A stretch of DNA of 64,000 bases from Gnetum montanum (GCA_015680685.1 MNCI01030472.1:63531-127530), one strand, 5' to 3'; numbered from the stretch's first letter, positions 1 to 12,639 are shown. Translations and numbers: made by a program. Notes: a model not told the origin generated them from the letters alone.

Positions 1-301
1 CATCATGGGAAGAGCCTGGCTGAGCACGATGGATGCAAGACTAGGACTCCATGATCTTTCCCTCAAAATTTCAAAGGAAAATCCTTTTGGGAAGATCGAG
101 AAGGAGCGCGTTCCATGCATTGCGTACAGTGACTCTAGGTGCAACTATGTGTAGTAGCTGTGGTCTGCTAAGCGGACATCTATTCAAGCATGCAGTCGAT
201 GTACCGAGGACTCGCAAGTCCAACAATGCCTGTACACAGTAGCCACAACTCAAGAAGGCACCCAGTGGTTAACCGCTGATCCTGCTAGTAGCACTCTATC
301 C

Positions 302-1559
302 ATGGAACCATCTGAGGAGCTTGTAAGCGCCTACATAGAAAGCATGAACCATTTGGAAGAGGTTCATCAACAAGTATCCACTATTGATAACCATGATGAT
401 TGGGGAAAGTTGCAAATCCCTGAAAGTTTCAAACAAGAGCCCTTTGAACTCAAATCCTTACTGGCCCACCTAGAATATGCATTTTTGCATAATGGGAAAC
501 TGGTAATTATCAATGCCACCCTTGCTCCTAAACAAAAGAGAAAGTTGCTGAAGGTGGTGAACAGATGGGATGCTACTTTTGCATGGTTGTATCCTAAATT
601 AATAGGAGTTGATCCCACGGTTTGCCAACGTCAGATTTATATTGATCCCTTCATGAAGCCATGAAGAGAACCACAAAGGCGATTGAACCCCAAATTGAAG
701 CAGGTCGTCAAAGATGAAATCGAGCAGTTGCTAAAAGTGGGGTTCATCTACTCTATTGTCGATAGCGAATGGGTCAGTCCACTCGTTATTGTGCCAAAGA
801 AGGATGGCAAATGGAGGGTCTGTATAGATTTCCTATTGCTCAACATGGCTGCCTTTAAAGATCACTTTCCACTCCCATTTGTGGACCAAGTGTTGGATAC
901 CATTGCAGGACATCGGTATTACAGCTTTTTGGATGGTTATAGTGGCTATAACCANACATCGGTATTACAGCTTTTTGGATGGTTATAGTGGCTATAACCA
1001 AATCCAAATTGCGCTAGAGGACCAGGCCAAGACAACCTTTACAAGTCCCTGGGGGACTTTCACATACAAAAAGATGTCTTTTGGCCTGTGTAATGCTCCT
1101 ACCACTTTCCAACGCCTTGTCTTCAGCATCTTCCAGCAACAAATTGGCAATGGGGTAGAAGTTTTCATGGATGACTTCTCTACCTATGGGGCCAGGTTCG
1201 ATCAAGCCTTGGACCACCTCGAGCAAGTTCTGAAAAGATGTGTGGACATTAACCTATGGCTTAACTGGCAGAAAATCCACTTAATGGTCTAGGAGGGCAT
1301 TGTGCTAGGGAACCGTAGTTCACAAACAGGGATTAGCGTGGATCCTGACAAAATTAGGATCATCCAAGGAATTACCAGGCAACCAAGCATGGTAAAAGAT
1401 GTTCAATCATTCCTTGGCCAACTAGTTACTACCGGCACTTCATTGAAAATTTCTCAAAGATCGCCAAGCCATTGGTGGAACTCACGAAGAAAGATGCTTC
1501 ATTCGTCTAGACCAGGGAATGTGAATCCGCATTCCAAATGCTTAAATAGAAACTCGTAG
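302..1559 (+). pseudogene. Broken reverse transcriptase of element 1
   Basis: Two stretches in one frame (302-664 and 683-954), separated by a stop codon, continue after an N at 955 into 1000-1292 and then 1302-1559 in shifted frames. Recognisable RT features are the pre-RT stretch with TLAPKQKRKLL, the 'WVSPLVIVPKKDGKWR' block, 'DHFPLPFVDQVLD', 'YSFLDGYSGYNQI', 'MSFGLCNAPTTFQR' and the catalytic FMDD form of the YxDD box at about 1165-1180. These are standard Ty3/gypsy RT blocks, so the family call is secure. It would copy element RNA into cDNA in the virus-like particle, but stops and the assembly break make this copy nonfunctional. No protease could be identified in 1-301. Confidence 0.93.
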
Positions 1560-1570
1560 AGACCCTAGTT

Positions 1571-2116
1571 CTATGGGCACCTGATTAGTTCAGGCCCTTC
1601 CACATCATGATGGATGCATCCAATTATGCATTGGGAGTTGTGCTTACACAGTGTGATGATCAAAAACACCCATACTATATTCACTATGTGACCTGTAGCA
1701 TTATTGGTGCTCAACTTAACTACACCACCACCGTAAAGGAGTTGATGGCGGTGGTATTCGCCTTGGAAAAATTCCGACACTATGTGCTCAGGTACAAGGT
1801 GTTCATGCATACTGACCACAGTGCCATCCAGTTCCTGATGAACAAGCCAACGGTGAGCCCTCGTATCATACGGTGGTTGGTGATTCTTCAAGAATTTGAC
1901 CTTACTATGGTAGATCGGAAGGGAATTGAGAATGTGGTTGCTGACCACTTGTCTCAGTTGCAACGGGATGACACAAAAGAGGAGGAGCCCCTCTCCAACC
2001 AATTTCCCAATGAACTTCTCTTCGTGGGAGCGGTCGATCAGCAGGTGCCCAAGGCATCACCTTGGTTCAACCACATCCTCACCTATTTCACAACTCAAGA
2101 ATTGCCAAAGGAGTGA
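1571..2116 (+). pseudogene. RNase H domain of element 1
   Basis: An open stretch (1607-2116) reads as the RNase H domain used by Ty3/gypsy elements: MMDASNYALGVVL (first acidic residue), 'VKELMAVVFALEKFR' (second acidic residue), 'TDHSAIQFLM' (third) and 'VADHLSQL' at the end. It follows the RT in the expected order, and the connection is broken by frameshifts. In the family this domain degrades the RNA strand during reverse transcription. After 2010 the reading continues into the linker before integrase. The active-site residues seem to be present, but they sit in a broken polyprotein. Confidence 0.92.
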
Positions 2117-2198
2117 AACCATCGGTAGAAACAACAGTTTCTCTATAAGGCCAAGTGCTTCATGGAAATCAATGGCCACCTTTATAAGGTGTGCGTAG

Positions 2199-3410
2199 AT
2201 GGCCTGGTTTGATGGTGTGTCCCTGATGATGATACACTGCACGTCCTCCAAGATGCTCACGAGGGCCCTTGTGGGGGCCACTATGCTGGATGACACACAG
2301 CCATTAAAATCTTGCTTGCAGGATATTATTGGCCCACAATCTTCAAGGACTCACAATGGTTCACTCACTCCTGTGAACAATGCCAGAGAGACTATGGGAT
2401 GACTGCATGATTGGAGGAACCTCAACAGTGGATCCAACCACTAGAGCCCTTCAACATCTAGGGCATTGACTTCATGGGTCCCATCACACCCCTATCCAAT
2501 GAGAAGACATATATCATCGTTTGTGTGGACTATTGCACAAAGTGGGCGGAGGCAACAGCCGTCATCAACTGTTCCTCCAACACCGCCGCACAATTTTTCC
2601 AACAGCAAATCATCAACAGGTTTGGAGTGCCATGTGCACTCATCTCAGATAATGGGACACACTTCATAGGTGTCACTCTTCGTAAACTCATGCAATGCTT
2701 GGGGTTATCCATAAATTTACAACACCTTATCACCCCCAAGCCAACGGGTAGGCCAAAGTCACCAATAGGGAAATCACCAAAATCCTCACTCGAACCATCA
2801 GTAAATATAGGAGGGACTGGAGCACCAAACTTAATGATGCCCTCTAGGCCTATCGCTCCACTTGGAAACTTCCTATAGGTTACTCTCCCTATGAGTTAGT
2901 GTATGGTAAGCTACCGAAACTTCCAATCCAAGCCGAACTCCAGATACTATCCACAGCCAGTGACTTTGGTCTTGACCTACCACTAGCACAACGTGAACAA
3001 CTTATCAACCTAAGTGTGCTAGATGAGAATTGATTAGTGGCCCTGTCTTCAAATGAGATCCACAAGGCCTACAATAAAAAACGTCATGATCTTAGGATTC
3101 GAAGGTAACATTTAAACGTGGAGATAAGGTGCGTTATTGGAACCCCACACATGTACCACAACCGCCCAAGTTTCAAACACTGTGGGAGGGACCGTACATT
3201 GTCTCCGAAACCTTCCCATCTAGGGCCTTACTTATACACAAACCCAAGGACCCCACTAGAACCCAGTTGGTCAATCGGCAACAATTAAAACCTTTTCGTG
3301 AACTCCACCTAACCAGTGCTACTGCCTCGTCGTCACTAGGGCAGCCTTATTCCATTTTTTACGTCTCCTCCTTTCCGCCTAGTCGTGGGGGAGACCATCC
3401 TCCATGCTAA
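2199..3410 (+). pseudogene. Broken integrase of element 1
   Basis: Fragments in several frames together show an integrase: the end of an HHCC zinc-binding domain (CEQCQR near 2371-2390), the catalytic core start 'GIDFMGPITPLSNEKTY' (first Asp about 2467), 'LISDNGTHFIG' (second Asp about 2650), and a C-terminal region at 3129-3410 (MRYWNPTHVPQPPKF...EGPYIV). The catalytic Glu region (about 2740-2790) is scrambled. Stops at 2407, 2460 and 2877 and frameshifts around 2735 make it inactive. The C-terminal part keeps a clean 93-codon ORF. In the family this enzyme joins cDNA to host DNA. I see no chromodomain, in line with Athila/Tat rather than chromovirus elements. Confidence 0.92.
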
Positions 3411-3420
3411 TCCATTTTAC

Positions 3421-4955
3421 TAAGCCCCCCATTATTTTGAAATTTTTTGTTTTACACTTTTTTGTTTTTCAACATCATTTGTACGTTTGTCAATTCTTAC
3501 TAACTTTTCCTTTCTTTAATTAATTTTTCATTTCTTTGTCAATTATTTATGCATGTGTGTGTGTTTAATTTTTAATTGGTTGCTAAGAGGTCATCTTATT
3601 GTCATCAGGTGTCTGGTGCAAATGGTTTTCATTGCAATGGGTCGTGTGAAATAGTCCACTAGTTTATCTCGCTCCCACCCTCACATTTGTTGTTCTTGGA
3701 CTTTACGTCTATTTTCATCTCATAAAATTGGCAGTGAGTCCACATCATCCACCCATCCACCCACTCAATGGTTTTCCTTCCTTTGGAAACATGTAGCCCC
3801 TTCACTTCAAAACATTTTAATTAATGTGTGACTTGTGTAGTTCCCAGACTCAAGGATGACCCAATGGTTTAAATCGGGTGTGACTTCAAGGGGAATGCAA
3901 CATTTGTCGCCCTCTCCTGTCCCCTGGGTTACTGGTGTGTCCTTATGGATTTCTTACCACTCTACGTTCTTCTCTACAAGGAAGCTCCTGGGCAATTCAA
4001 CCTTGCATGGTGTGGTCCTCATTGCAAAAATTCAAAAAAAAAAAACAAAACAAAAACATGAGGATTCAAAGCACACCCCTTGGTCAAATGCATGCAACCA
4101 AGCATGGGACTTTTCTTGGTGTGGTTCCCATGAAATAATAAGAAAATGAAAAATAAAAACCAAACTATGTGGGAATTCAAAGAACACCCCTTAGACCGCC
4201 TCTCACGAGCCACCAAAACCAGTTATGGGACTAACTTCATCCCCTCTAACTTAGTCTCGTTTCACTTCCTCTCACACCTATTGGAGTGGCGATTTTCTAT
4301 GCGTGCACTCTGATACTTGGAGGATGGACGAGGCTTCGCCTATTGCTGCGATGTCACTGGATATGGTTGGTTTTGGGTCTGAACTCAGGAAAGGTTCTAC
4401 CGGGTCACTTAACTAAAACTTCACACGGGGTTTCATGTGACCGACGATCAGAATTCCAATTCTCTCATCTCTCTCTTCACCCGTTTCTCTCCATAACTCA
4501 CCTCACTGCCCATCTTATGTTTTGAAAGTTTGTCATGATTTCCTTGAACTTCTCATGCCTTAGCAGGTTCTCATGGATGGGGGTATTAACTTGCGATCAC
4601 CATTTCTTGACTCCGGGGCCCATGGACTCCGGTGTTGAGGATATCCAAGGGGTAATAAGGCTACCCCTTGCTATGGGGAGGACCCACTTGCATATTCTTG
4701 GTTCTTCTTGTTAGTCTCCCATCCTTTTGATTTCATTGGTTGATTATTTTCATGATCCCATTGCTCGATTTCTTTTCCGTGAAGTTTTTTTTTCCCACAT
4801 TCTCCTACATTTAACTCTTTTTCTAACCCAGTTTACCTTCCTCTTGTCCTCAGCTACATTCCTAGTCCCTCAACATCTTCAACCGTTCCAATTTGATGTT
4901 TTTAATTGATTTTTCAGGCCTTCTTTTGTCAAGTTAATGCTAGTCAACAAGTGTA
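3421..4955 (+). other. Noncoding spacer of element 1 between integrase and internal promoter
   Basis: About 1.5 kb without a convincing gene. It contains T-rich stretches, an A-rich run (about 4028-4046) and short blocks that recur in the spacers of elements A (29225-30590) and B (12800-14139), such as 'GTGTGACWTCAAGGGGA' near 3878-3896 and 'GGGGAGGAYCCACTTG' near 4675-4692. Short ORFs here (3856-4149, 4286-4525, 4727-4909) are not conserved as protein between copies, as far as I can see. Confidence 0.6.
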
Positions 4956-5446
4956 ACCCATTGCGTATACGGGGCCTCGTATACGCAGCCCCCTACGTAT
5001 ACGTGGCCTCATCAACATAGCCCAAAAACCTTATATATATGCATGTTGCACTTACAACTTTTGCCATTTTGCAAACAAGTTGGGGGGAGATTTTGCCATT
5101 TTTCTATCTCATTTCTTCCCAAGCACCTATGTTTTCTATCGTGCATCCACATCAACCTATCCTTCCCCTCGTAAGCACCTAGAGGTATGCTCTTAATTGT
5201 GAGGGGTGAGAACTATTTGAAATTAATTAATTAAGACTTCACACCTCTTAAGGGAAGAAACGAAAACAACAGTTTAAACTTCAACTTATCCCTTATTGTT
5301 TTTGGTTCTAACCCATCAACTAATACTTCAGGGGATTTAATGGGATGCATGTGCTAGCATCATAACTTAGTCAAATTGAGAAGGTGTATGAGAGCCATTT
5401 TGAGCAGCTTGTGCATAATCTAATGACTGGTTATGATTGATTGTAG
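4955..5446 (+). promoter_or_regulatory. Candidate internal promoter and intron-containing leader of ORF2 (element 1)
   Basis: Three CGTATACG-type palindromic units (4962-5003) are followed by a TATA-like run TATATATAT (5032-5040) and a leader. The same kind of unit (GCGTATAC...GTATACGC) sits upstream of the TATAAATA of this element's own LTR (8456-8545). A possible 5' splice site GAGGG|GTGAGA lies at 5206, and a 3' splice site TTGTAG abuts the ORF2 ATG at 5447, with a branch-like CTAAT upstream. This layout repeats in elements A and B. That it is a promoter is inference from pattern and conservation. Confidence 0.55.
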
Positions 5447-8214
5447 ATGGCACCGAAACCAAAACATCCAAGGGGAGAAGGACCATCACAACCTAGGGAC
5501 AAGTGTTCACGAATGAGAAGGGGATGAGGCATGTAGCACCTAGAGCACGCGGAGGGCTCTCATGCAATCGGCCCCCTCCGCGAAGGACCTAATGTGGAAT
5601 CTGTCCATCAGATTTCCAAAGAGGAGATTCCCAGTGAGCAATGGCAAAGGGATGAAACTCCGGGGATAACACCACGGCTTGAGGTCACCTTGACCCAAGA
5701 ATTTCTTGACACTATCAAGTCGCGGGAAGTGCAACGAATGGTCCTACAAGAGTTAAACTTTGGACCATTTCTTGAGAATGCACCAGAAGATGTGAAGCTT
5801 CAATTGCAAAATTCTCCTATGTGGCCAATCATCATAACTAGTGGTGTATGGTACGTAGGAGAAACCTATCTCTTCTGGACAAATCGGCAATCAGGATCCA
5901 TAGTAAGAATTAAGGACATCTATGTCTCTTACTCTACGAAAGCAATCGCACAAGCTCTGGGGTTGCCAGAGACCAGAGCAGATGTGGCAGAGATCCTGAA
6001 ATAAGCTGACCTCGAGGTAAAAGGGGAGTGGATCAGGCGGTGCTATGGGGTGGATCACAAAGAGCTTGACACTTTGACCACCATGGAGAAAGTGTATTCA
6101 AAGATTACGTCTTACCAGCTGAACCCAACTGTGAGACCTAGTAAAATCACTACTTTCTTCACTCATGCATGTGCCGCCTTAAGTGGGAAATTCCCAATGA
6201 GCCTTCCACAATTGTTATTCTTGGAAATTGAAAAAAGGTTCGTTGAAAGCGAACGTGGAAGGTGGGCTCTCCCCTTTCCTTGCCTAATCAGAAAGTTATG
6301 CAAACAGGCAGGAATAGCACGGTATGCCAATGACCCGATTGCCTCATGGAGGGAAATGGTGAAGGATAAGACTCCAACCATCACACAAATCGAGGAGCAG
6401 TAGCAACCACCTCCAACGCCTATGCAAACAATGAGGTTAGGTTTGCAAACCATCGTAGAGCACATACTCAAAATTCGGCAATCGCTCTTGAGTCAACTAG
6501 AGTAATCTGGAAGGACAGGTGAAGGAGAAGACCCTTCAGTCTATCACCCTATAATGAGCCATCTGGAGAAAGTTTTTCGCTCAGTAAGTTTGCTAAAAAG
6601 AGTAGGGTCGATGTTCTCTGTCACCCGAACATAGGAAATTCCACTACTTTCTCGGTACGCTTGGAAGATGACGAGGGGGTGACAGTCCCGGTGATGCAGC
6701 ACCAAGGACAAGAGGTTGCGGCCGAAGTGGTTGCTGACACGATTATTACGGTCCTCAACACATCGAAGGCACCTGTACCAGATGTACATGGACTCAAAGA
6801 TGTACAGGCATCCGCCAGGAGTTCACGTAGCACGATCAATGTAGCCCAACATGAAGAACTATTGGACCAACTGGTGGGAATCGAGCAATCACTTCCGGAT
6901 GTCTTCGACTTTTCGAACAACATCACTACAACCCAGTCGAAGCTGCTCTCAACAAGGGGTAAGAGCCTCATCTTGGAATGGAAACTTGAAGCTACTCAAG
7001 CTAATTGTCAACACTTGGCAACAGAAGTTGTTCAATTAAGAACCCAACTTACCGATACAACTCTCCTCAACCATGAGCTCACCAAAGATGAAACTTTTCA
7101 ACAGTTTTAGGTCAAACTTCAGATAGTTGAAGATGAGCAAGAGTCGACGATCCTTGATAAGTCCTTGTCAGATGCTCATGCATATCATTTAAACAAGGAC
7201 TTGATAGAGGTTCACCAGGAGAACGTCAGGTTGACCGCAGAGGTTCATCGCCTATGCAATGTTGGTGCTGAAAACGAACACATGAAAAGCTTTATTCACC
7301 AACAGCAGGAAGAGCTAACAAGGGTGAACGCTGATGTGAGGAGGTTGGCCACTAAAAATAGAAATCTATCTATGGAGGAGGTTCGAGCCTTGTGACGGAA
7401 ATTAGCCATTGAAATTGCCACTTGGAAGACCGAAGCCCTTAAGTTTGAAAAAGTTAAGAATCATTACAAGGACGAAGTGGGATTACAAAAGGAAGTGAAT
7501 GAGAAATAGATTCAAGTCACAAAGGCTAAGATGAACCAAGCACTCTAGCAGCTCTGAGAAGAAGGCAAGGTATGGCAACCTATCTTTGATGGGTTGAATG
7601 CCTACAAGCAAGCTAAAATCTGCCTCAAGGAATTGCAAATTGAAGAAATGATAGAATACATGGAGTTAGCTAACCTTCGCTATGCAAATCTGGCTATGCT
7701 AATAGCTCAGAGACCGCAATCTGAATTGGAGAAGCAAGTGGCTGCCTCGTATTCTTTATACGAGGGTGAGTTCCAAGCGCACAAGGCAAGAAAACAAAAA
7801 TTGAAAACACCAAGTGCGGAACTCAAGGTTATCCGCACGTGTTTTGATGGACAATGTGCGGTCATGGAGAACTTGTCCCATTAAATGAATGACTACTAGT
7901 AGCTGCAGACATCAATTCGAGCATTTGACATCGAATGAAAATAGTTCGCAGCCTGGTTCATCAATCTGAAAGAACTCTTCCCTACGCTACCGTGCCCTTG
8001 GGAGGTTCCAGTCTCGGCACACATTGGTGAAGCTACCTGGACAGTGAACGATCCCAGTAGCAAGGAGGAAAAAATGAGGGCCCTCTTGGACGCTTTTCAG
8101 TTGCCTCCAGAAGTTGCAACTGCTGCGGGGCAGCCATCGTTCGTGTCACTGCCACCACCTGGGCCAGAGGCTGGTGAAGGTTCATCAGAACTGCCACCCC
8201 CAGGGGCGATGTGA
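5447..8214 (+). pseudogene. ORF2 of element 1 (N-terminal globular domain plus coiled coils), decayed
   Basis: The start ATG directly follows a TTGTAG splice-acceptor-like end; the stop is TGA at 8212. An N-terminal domain (5594-6403) carries 'LELNFGPF', 'MWPIIITSGVWYVGETYLFW', 'YSTKAIAQALGLP' and 'WALPFPCLIRKLC'. This resembles in layout the 'putative plant transposon protein' domain seen in ORFs of plant retroelements (inference). From 6661 to 7880 the sequence is rich in E, Q, L and K with heptad spacing, as in a coiled coil. Then come the block 'EYMELANLRYANLAML' (7655-7702) and a proline-rich C-terminus. At least seven stops and a frameshift near 6600 break it. Copies of the same protein lie in elements A, B and C. 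Its function is unknown; the position after integrase is that of env-like or accessory ORFs in Athila/Tat elements. Confidence 0.72.
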
Positions 8215-8409
8215 TCTTCTCCAGCAATTTTTGCATCTTTCAACATGGTAGAGAATCCAAGATCATTAAGGTGTTCAATTTTGTCTCTAAACATCACCAT
8301 TTGTAATTTGTGTGTGTGTGTGTGTGTCATGTGTGTCAAGTCATGTGCATTGTAATAAAAATTTCATACCTTCCAAATTGTACAGGAACTAGAGGACAAG
8401 TTTTTACTC

Positions 8410-8422
8410 AGTCGTGGAGGTA
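8410..8422 (+). other. Polypurine tract of element 1
   Basis: AGTCGTGGAGGTA lies immediately before the LTR start TGATGA. Related tracts precede the 3' LTRs of A (34024-34036) and C (16470-16482, minus). In this element class the tract primes plus-strand DNA synthesis. Confidence 0.65.
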
Positions 8423-9327
8423 TGATGAAGTGCTAAACGGTCGATGTGTTAACTAGGCCGCGTATACCAGGTCCCATATACGCGGCTGTGTTGACGCGGC
8501 CTTGTCGACGCATCCTTCCATGCGTCGACATGGCCCCGTTTACGCGGAGCTTGTTTCAACCTATAAATAAGTGGGCTCCTGCCACACTTGGGTACCTTTT
8601 TGGCAGTTGTAGCGAAGCTCTTACAGTTTGTTTCTGTGAGAGTTAGAATATTTTCCAAGTGCTCGTAGTAGGTGTAAGAAAGATGTCTGGCTCTTTATTT
8701 GAGAGCTGATGTACCTGAGCCCATTAGCGTGAACGACAATAAAGACGAGCTTTTCAATGATTCCTTGCAACAATTGGACTTAGTTATTTAATGCATTTAA
8801 TAGTTTAATATTTCTATGATTTAATAGTTCCTTGAGTTTCTATTATTATTATTTTAATTGCTATCACTCGTTTATAGTTCGTAGAAACCATAGGTACGAC
8901 CATCTCGAACATAAACCCAACGCTTGGCAACCGAGCGACGCTTAACATCTGGTAACCCAATAGTGGTTAGGGGATGCTTAGGATGTGCATGGAAGATAGG
9001 ATCGGATACTTATGCTAGGAAGAGTTAGGACATAGATTAGGATAATCATAGATTACATAATATTTCATTCCTTACTTTCCATTCCGAGAATTAGACGCTA
9101 GAAGATAAAGTAAAAAGCCATAAAAATCAGTTGTCTCAATCTCACTTAACCATTGCAATCAAAACATCACAAGTGAGGTTGAGAAGACAATGACCATTCT
9201 AACAAAAGGTTTTGCTGGTTAAGGCCTAGTGTATGTAAAGTGTTTACAGTCTACAGAATTCGACCGAGTCACGTGTGAATGCCCGTGATTCGCATGGTTG
9301 GACGTAGGGGTACCTAGCCGCTCATTA
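8423..9327 (+). repeat. 3' LTR of element 1
   Basis: It starts TGATGAAG after the purine tract and ends CTCATTA (a decayed form of the CTCATCA end seen in related LTRs). U3 contains GTATAC palindromes (8456-8545) and TATAAATA (8562-8569). U5 ends with the 'GTAGGGGTACC...CGCTCAT' block shared by every LTR of the group. The following 5 bp, ATAGG, would be the right target duplication; the left one is outside the window. Confidence 0.85.
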
Positions 9328-9439
9328 ATAGGTATGAGATTACTAACTAACTAGGAATTACTCTTGCCATAGTGTGGGATTGAACAAAACAAATTTGGGA
9401 CACAGACACAGAATTACAAAAGGAAAAATTTGTTGGAAC

Positions 9440-12202
9440 TCATGTGGTTCCTGGTGGTGGTGGCTCCTCCATGGGTCTCTTCCCCTTATCTTGTGCTCTA
9501 GGCTTTGGAAATGGATGTCTCTAAAGGAGCGCCTAGAGCTTTTCTTCTTTGGTCTGGAGATCCTGTGCTGTCCTTGCTGATGCTCCAATGTTTGATGGAG
9601 TTGGCACCTCCCATGGGCATGGCAGTTGCGGGAACATCTGATTGGCCTTGACATACCAAACCGCAAACAACCATCATTCCTCTTCATAGGCTCTAGCTTT
9701 GTCCTTGCATTCTTGGTAGTCCATGAGCCATCGAGCCAAATCCACTACAACATCTTTCTGTCCTTGGTAGCTGATCTTAACCACCTCTAATTCATACTTT
9801 TCTACTTCTAATATTTGTAATGTCTTCTTATGTTCAGCAAATTCTATTTCATATTTAGCATAGGTGGTTGCTACCTGCTTCTCCAATTCTATTCTCGAGC
9901 ATCCTGCTATCAACATGGCTAAGTTGGCATACCGTAGGTTTGCCAACTCCATGTACTCCATGAGATCTTGTATCTGCAAGTCTCAACTTTTTAGTTCTAC
10001 TTAGTGGGTGAAGGCATAAGTATCGAATATGGCCCACCAATCAGCGTTTTGAGCACTGAGAGTGTTGCTAAGGGCTTGGCCATATGGATTTCTTTTTCAA
10101 TCACTTGTTTGTACATCCCCACCTAATCTCTGAAATGCTCCTTCAGCTTCTCATGTCGCTTGGCCTCATTCTACCATGTGCTTATTTTAATTGCCGTCTT
10201 CTAATGGATCACACCTACCTCCTTCATTGAGAGGGTTTTGTTCTCTCTGGCCAAGCAATTCATATCCTGGTTGACCCTTATTAATTGTTCTCGCAATTGC
10301 TGAAACTTTTCTTCAAGAATATTCTTTTATTTTTCTAGTGTGATCAACTAGAGATTTTCGACAACGAGGTATTTATTTTCTTCTTATGAGGCTGTGAGTG
10401 CTTTGGCATGTGCATACGTTTGAGCTTGTGCCTTGGAAGCATCCTAATCAGCCTTCTCTTTTTCCTCTACCACTTTTTTATTGTCTTCCAACAATTTACT
10501 TAGCTGCTCTATTTGAAAGGATTTTAGTTGGTCTGTAAGGATGAATTGGGATGGATCCTGCTATGTAGCTTACAAGGTGACAAGGTTTTCTTGGAATCTT
10601 TTTAACTCCTCCTCTGCATGTTTGGCCCTGACCTCTACCATGACCAACTTCCCTTTTGTAAAGATGAGGTCTAACTATGTTGCTGTAACATCACTTGTCT
10701 TATCTATAGCAACTGATCTAGAACATCCTCATGATTTGGAAGACTCACTAAGGGACCAACCAAGGTTTGAGCATTGCGTGCTCCTGTAAAATTTGCTAGT
10801 GTCACAACAGAGACATTAAATGATTCTTTGATATGCTCTATAACCACTTTTGCTACTCCCACTACATCCTAGTGCTGCATGACCACTATTGTGGCGCCTT
10901 CACCAGTTTTTAATTGCACTTGAAAAGATGCAGCGTTTCCAAAGATTTGTTGTGACCAATGTGATTCCCCTCCTCCTATTTGGATGAACACCTCGTCCCG
11001 TGCACGATCAATTGAGATTGTGGATCGTACAACATCATCAATGACCCTAAAAAGATTTACTTCATCATGTCTTCCCCAACTAACCGATTCACTGACGGCC
11101 TTGAGATGGCTCATCGATAATCGATAGTCCTGTAGTAGTGGTGGCGGTTGATTTTGCTGGCCTGTAGGTTATGTGTTGGGCCCCACTTCCTGTTGTTGAC
11201 TGGGCCTTATGTCTGGAAGTTCGTTAGGCCCTGTAGTTTTAGGTGCAGTGGGCCCCACTATCTATTGTTGCTTAAGCTCCAGTGTCTCACCAACATTTTT
11301 CTTTAGGGTTGATGGCTTTAGTAATTCAATAAATGAGGCATTTTAAGCCTTTCTGGGGACATCATTGGTGTACCCCAGAATTCCAGCACATTAGCATAGC
11401 TTCCTGATTAGGTGGGGAAAAGGCAATGCAAACTTCCCTATCTTACATTCTTCAAATCACCTTAAAATTTCTATGAGATATAGATGGGGTAGGTTGGCAT
11501 CAACCTTGCCCATCAAGATGGCACTTCCTCTAGCTGCATAGGCGGAAATTCTGTTCAATCCTTTTGTTGGGAAGTGCCAATTTTGAAGTAGATCCTCTCT
11601 TCAAGTGTGAGCTCTCCAAATGCTTTATCCTCCTTGCTGTATGTCCTTTTTAACCATATCTTGCACACATTTGCATCAGAGCGAGTGGACAGGTTAGCAA
11701 CCTTGGGTCCTGTATTCAAAAGATTCAACACTTCTGAAATGGCCTTGGCAAAGAAATCAACAGAAATCCCACCAATATCAATAGTGGCGCCTACTTCCTT
11801 GTTGTGCCAAAATTGGTACGTCTCTCCTAGGTACCAATCACCGCTCCCAAAGAGAACAGGCCACAGTGAAGACCCTTTAAGTTGGTCTATAATTACCTTA
11901 GGGGAAAATTTAGTAAGAGGTCCAAAATTGAGTTCCACAATCACAGCTACTGACATGGGCCTTTCTCGAATTTCCTGAACACATTCTGGAGACAACGTGA
12001 GATGTTGTCCCTGTTCAGGTGCCCTATCATCTCCACCTTCGGCATGCCTCGATTACGTAATAACAAGAGGTTCCTGATGAATGCTAAATGATTATGCCTC
12101 CTACTCTACATGTTCTTTGAGAGGCGCTTGGCCTTTGCCTCTCCTTGGCTGTTTGGATGCACCCCAAGAGGATCCTCCTTGTTGTCCTCTTTTAAGGGCC
12201 AT
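9440..12202 (-). pseudogene. ORF2 of element B, decayed
   Basis: On the minus strand the ATG at 12202 directly follows TGATTATAG (splice-acceptor form), and the TGA stop is at 9440-9442. The N-terminal domain lies in 11995-11555 (146-residue open stretch: 'VIVELNFGPLTKFSP', 'LWPVLFGSGDWYLGETYQFW', 'FFAKAISEVLNL'). A coiled-coil part runs through about 11100-10000, and the conserved block 'EYMELANLRYANLAMLIA' is in 9979-9674. The C-terminus ends PPPGTT, close to the PPPPRTT end of element A. Several stops and shifts break the middle. It belongs to the same family as ORF2 of elements 1, A and C; the function is unknown. Confidence 0.72.
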
Positions 12203-12453
12203 CTATAATCACACGGGACTAATTATCAGTAAGGCTATTTACAAAATTAGATTAATACCTTACTCCTTGCCCTTAATAGATTCATTTCTTGCTTAGTGTG
12301 ATTCAGAGTTAGAGATTTTCACAAAAATTCCCCTAAAAGTTTTGATATTGGGCCCAATTTTGATTATGTGACTCCAAAAAATAATTTTCATGATCTAGGT
12401 GAAAAAATAAAATTAATCTGGCAAACATTTTTAGCATTTTTAAGGTCACTTAC
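12203..12453 (-). promoter_or_regulatory. Predicted leader intron upstream of ORF2 (element B)
   Basis: On the minus strand the donor AAAGG|GTAAGTGACC begins at 12453. A branch-like TTACTGAT lies about 30 nt before the acceptor TGATTATAG, whose AG is followed at once by the ORF2 ATG. The length is 251 bp. The equivalent interval in A is 223 bp and in element 1 is 241 bp. That it is spliced is inference. Confidence 0.5.
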
Positions 12454-12639
12454 CCTTTATAATATCCTTTGGGCAATGACGAATTTCAAAAAAACTACGT
12501 GCGACTTGAAGCATGCCCATCACGCACGACTAAGTTAAACACTCCAGGATTAAGCAAGTTCGATCGAAACAAGAATCGAAGTGGTAATGAGCAAGTGATT
12601 GATATTTGAATGATAGATGCGCAAGCTAGAAAATTCGTG

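Larger units (their letters stand above)
1..9327 (+). mobile_element. Element 1: Ty3/gypsy LTR retrotransposon with pol and ORF2 (5' end outside window)
   Basis: Order on the + strand: degenerate RT, RNase H and integrase (302-3410), a 1.5-kb noncoding spacer, an internal palindrome/TATA block, ORF2 (5447-8214), a purine-rich tract and a 3' LTR (8423-9327). The RT-RNaseH-INT order is that of Ty3/gypsy. An extra ORF after integrase and the relationship to elements A-C, which have an Athila-type gag and tRNA-Asp-like primer site, point to the Athila/Tat branch (inference). The copy is dead: many stops and frameshifts. It appears to be inserted into the 3' untranslated part of element B, because B-type sequence resumes directly after the LTR end at 9327. 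Positions 1-301 hold no domain I can name; gag and the 5' LTR lie to the left of the window. Confidence 0.9.

Noticed and set aside
1571-2002. 143-codon minus-strand ORF
   Set aside because: Antisense shadow of the RNase H domain of element 1.
8308-8340. TG microsatellite near the end of ORF2 in element 1
   Set aside because: Ordinary simple repeat in a 3' untranslated stretch; not counted as a separate finding.
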